Assembly: GCA_002373535.1 (NCBI GenBank)
Contig: DFKL01000071.1
Coordinates: 1-8,088 of the forward strand
Reading direction: 5' to 3'
DNA from: Prevotellaceae bacterium UBA3646
GTDB taxonomy: Bacteria; Bacteroidota; Bacteroidia; Bacteroidales; Bacteroidaceae
Length of the DNA: 8,088 nucleotides
Shown here: positions 7,190 to 8,088 of the stretch, one piece after another
Layout of the letters: each line of letters starts with the position of its first letter
How positions within the stretch are numbered: the first letter of the stretch is position 1
Notes under the pieces: generated by a model
What the model was told of the DNA's origin: nothing
Seen by the model: only the letters and a program-made list of their open reading frames with translations
The model's database searches: none
Translations under genes and position numbers: made by a program

Positions 7190-7224
7190 TTGTTATCTGA
7201 TGCAAATATATAAAAAGATAACAA
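7190..7224. promoter_or_regulatory. Operator-like inverted repeat centred on the receptor's -7 element
   Basis: TTGTTATC (7190-7197) and GATAACAA (7217-7224) are perfect 8-bp inverted arms separated by 19 bp. Their centre (7207) coincides with the middle of the -7 element at 7203-7210. Because the predicted transcription start lies between the arms, the repeat would act on DNA rather than as an RNA hairpin. No regulator is encoded in the window. Perfect arms of this length in an AT-rich spacer could still be chance. Confidence 0.3.
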
Positions 7225-7237
7225 CGACTTATATAAA
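7203..7237 (-). promoter_or_regulatory. Promoter of the receptor/lipoprotein operon
   Basis: On the minus strand TATATTTG (7210-7203) matches the TAnnTTTG -7 consensus. A weak TTTA (7237-7234) lies 23 bases upstream as a poor -33 match. Transcription would start near 7196, about 27 bases before the ATG at 7169. A promoter with a good -7 and weak -33 could depend on an activator or an alternative sigma factor, but this is a guess. Confidence 0.5.
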
Positions 7238-7284
7238 TTCGTTAAAAACTTTCCCTTCCGCGCACAATATTTATAAAAAAGTAT

Positions 7285-7292
7285 TAACTTTG
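7285..7292 (+). promoter_or_regulatory. -7 promoter element for the EEP-family nuclease gene
   Basis: TAACTTTG fits TAnnTTTG and lies 57 bases before the ATG at 7350, predicting a leader of about 50 nt. No convincing TTTG is seen 19-21 bases upstream. It points away from the receptor promoter, whose -7 element is 74 bases to the left. Confidence 0.5.
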
Positions 7293-7349
7293 CACCAACA
7301 TGATAGAATGGGGCAGTATCCCCAGGCAGAACCATAAGGTACAAAACAG

Positions 7350-8088
7350 ATGAGCAAACACCTTTTCGCGCTCCTGTGCACCCTGATGTTTTACGTCGCA
7401 GGCTTTGCACAAGGCCGTATCCTGCAGACACACGCCGTCTGCTTCTACAATCTTGAGAACCTTTTCGACACCAGCCATGACCCTGGCAAGAACGACTATG
7501 ACTTCCTCCCCAGCGGGTCATATCACTGGGACAGCAACAAATATGAGCACAAGCTGACGAACATGGCCCGTGTGCTATGTGACCTGGGTACGGACAAATG
7601 TCCGTACGGAGCAAGCATAATAGGTGTCAGCGAGGTTGAGAACGACCACGTCATGGACGACCTTATGGCACAACCCGGCATGTCCAGGCGCGGCTACCGC
7701 TACGTACATATCGAGGGGCCAGACCGCCGCGGCGTGGACTGCGCACTTATATATAATCCCAAGGCATTCAAGGTCACCAAGTATTTCGACAAGCACTACG
7801 TATACGAAAACGGCGACACCACCCGCGCCACACGTCCCTTCCTGTGCGTACAGGGACTCCTGGCCGGTGACAAGCTGACTGTAGTCGTATGCCACTGGCC
7901 CAGTCGCGGGGCAGAAGATATCTTCCGCCAGTACGGCGGCCGTCAGGTACGTGCGCTGACCGACAGCATCCACGCTGCAGACCCTGAGCAGCACATCATC
8001 GTGATGGGTGACATGAACGACGACCCGGACAATGCATCCATGGCAGGATGCCTCAAGGCACGCCGTGAAATCAAGGAAATGGAGCCGG
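7350..8088 (+). CDS. Secreted endonuclease/exonuclease/phosphatase (EEP) family enzyme, 3' end cut by window edge
   Basis: The frame stays open from the ATG at 7350 to the window edge, giving 246 codons. A type I signal peptide (hydrophobic residues about 5-19, likely cleavage after GFA before QG) indicates export; there is no lipobox. The EEP metal-dependent phosphodiesterase motifs appear in order: FYNLENLFD (32-40, with Asn34), GVSEVEN (92-98, metal-binding Glu95), RRGVDCALIYNP (126-137, with Asp130), VVCHWPSRG (179-187, with His182) and MGDMNDDPDN (219-228, with Asp221 and Asn223). The last motif, usually SDH near the C-terminus, would lie beyond the window; relatives are roughly 340 residues, so about 100 are missing. 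All visible catalytic residues are intact. Such enzymes cleave phosphodiester or phosphomonoester bonds in nucleic acids or inositol/sphingolipid substrates; family alone does not settle which. AAGG lies about 10 bases before the ATG. The gene is divergent from the receptor operon. Confidence 0.92.
   Translation, partial: MSKHLFALLCTLMFYVAGFAQGRILQTHAVCFYNLENLFDTSHDPGKNDYDFLPSGSYHWDSNKYEHKLTNMARVLCDLGTDKCPYGASIIGVSEVENDHVMDDLMAQPGMSRRGYRYVHIEGPDRRGVDCALIYNPKAFKVTKYFDKHYVYENGDTTRATRPFLCVQGLLAGDKLTVVVCHWPSRGAEDIFRQYGGRQVRALTDSIHAADPEQHIIVMGDMNDDPDNASMAGCLKARREIKEMEP

Noticed and set aside
7170..7205. Upstream in-frame ATG at 7205 as the receptor start
   Set aside because: It would add 12 polar residues (MHQITKSKLTTD) before a complete signal peptide and would overlap the predicted promoter and transcription start.
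1743..7205. SusC/SusD-type polysaccharide utilization locus
   Set aside because: There is no SusD-like protein, no glycan-active enzyme and no hybrid two-component or sigma/anti-sigma regulator in the window; both lipoproteins belong to other families.
4524..7337. Long plus-strand open frame as a real 937-residue protein
   Set aside because: It mirrors the receptor gene codon for codon, has no promoter or family features, and the sense strand has an unmistakable receptor sequence with signal peptide and barrel end.
7575..7994. Minus-strand frame of 139 residues inside the nuclease gene
   Set aside because: It is a shadow of the EEP coding frame, whose catalytic motifs are intact on the plus strand.

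Overview
The window looks like chromosomal DNA of a Bacteroidales bacterium, most likely a member of the Prevotellaceae. The signs are Bacteroidetes-type promoter elements (TTTG and TAnnTTTG), mostly weak Shine-Dalgarno sequences, two lipoproteins of families typical of this phylum (DUF5689 and OB-fold/DUF6359-like modules), a large TonB-dependent receptor, and a type B ribosomal protein L31. I see no transposase, integrase, CRISPR array, tRNA or rRNA.

Left part (1-1657): a zinc-independent ribosomal protein L31 (rpmE2, minus strand, 3' end cut by the window edge) is divergent from an omega-amidase-like nitrilase-family gene. A small secreted protein with two PepSY-like repeats follows the amidase on the same strand. 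The L31 promoter is the clearest in the window (TTTG-N19-TACCTTTG), and its transcript starts with a GC-rich hairpin that may be a regulatory leader. A 16-bp hairpin terminator flanked by A and T runs lies between this block and the convergent operon.

Right part (1743-8088): three minus-strand genes are packed in a row with gaps of 19 and 35 bases. In transcription order they are a TonB-dependent receptor without a SusD partner, a DUF5689 lipoprotein, and a 650-residue multidomain lipoprotein (choice-of-anchor-J-like module, two OB-like modules, C-terminal beta-rich module). A secreted endonuclease/exonuclease/phosphatase (EEP) family enzyme starts on the opposite strand; its 3' end is cut by the window edge. 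The two units share a 180-bp AT-rich intergenic region with a -7 element on each strand, and an 8-bp inverted repeat is centred on the receptor's -7 element.

My working hypothesis is that the right part encodes a cell-surface system that captures and cleaves extracellular nucleic acid (or another phosphodiester substrate) and imports the product through the receptor. The supporting evidence is gene order, lipoprotein signals, OB-like modules and intact EEP catalytic motifs. The substrate is an inference.
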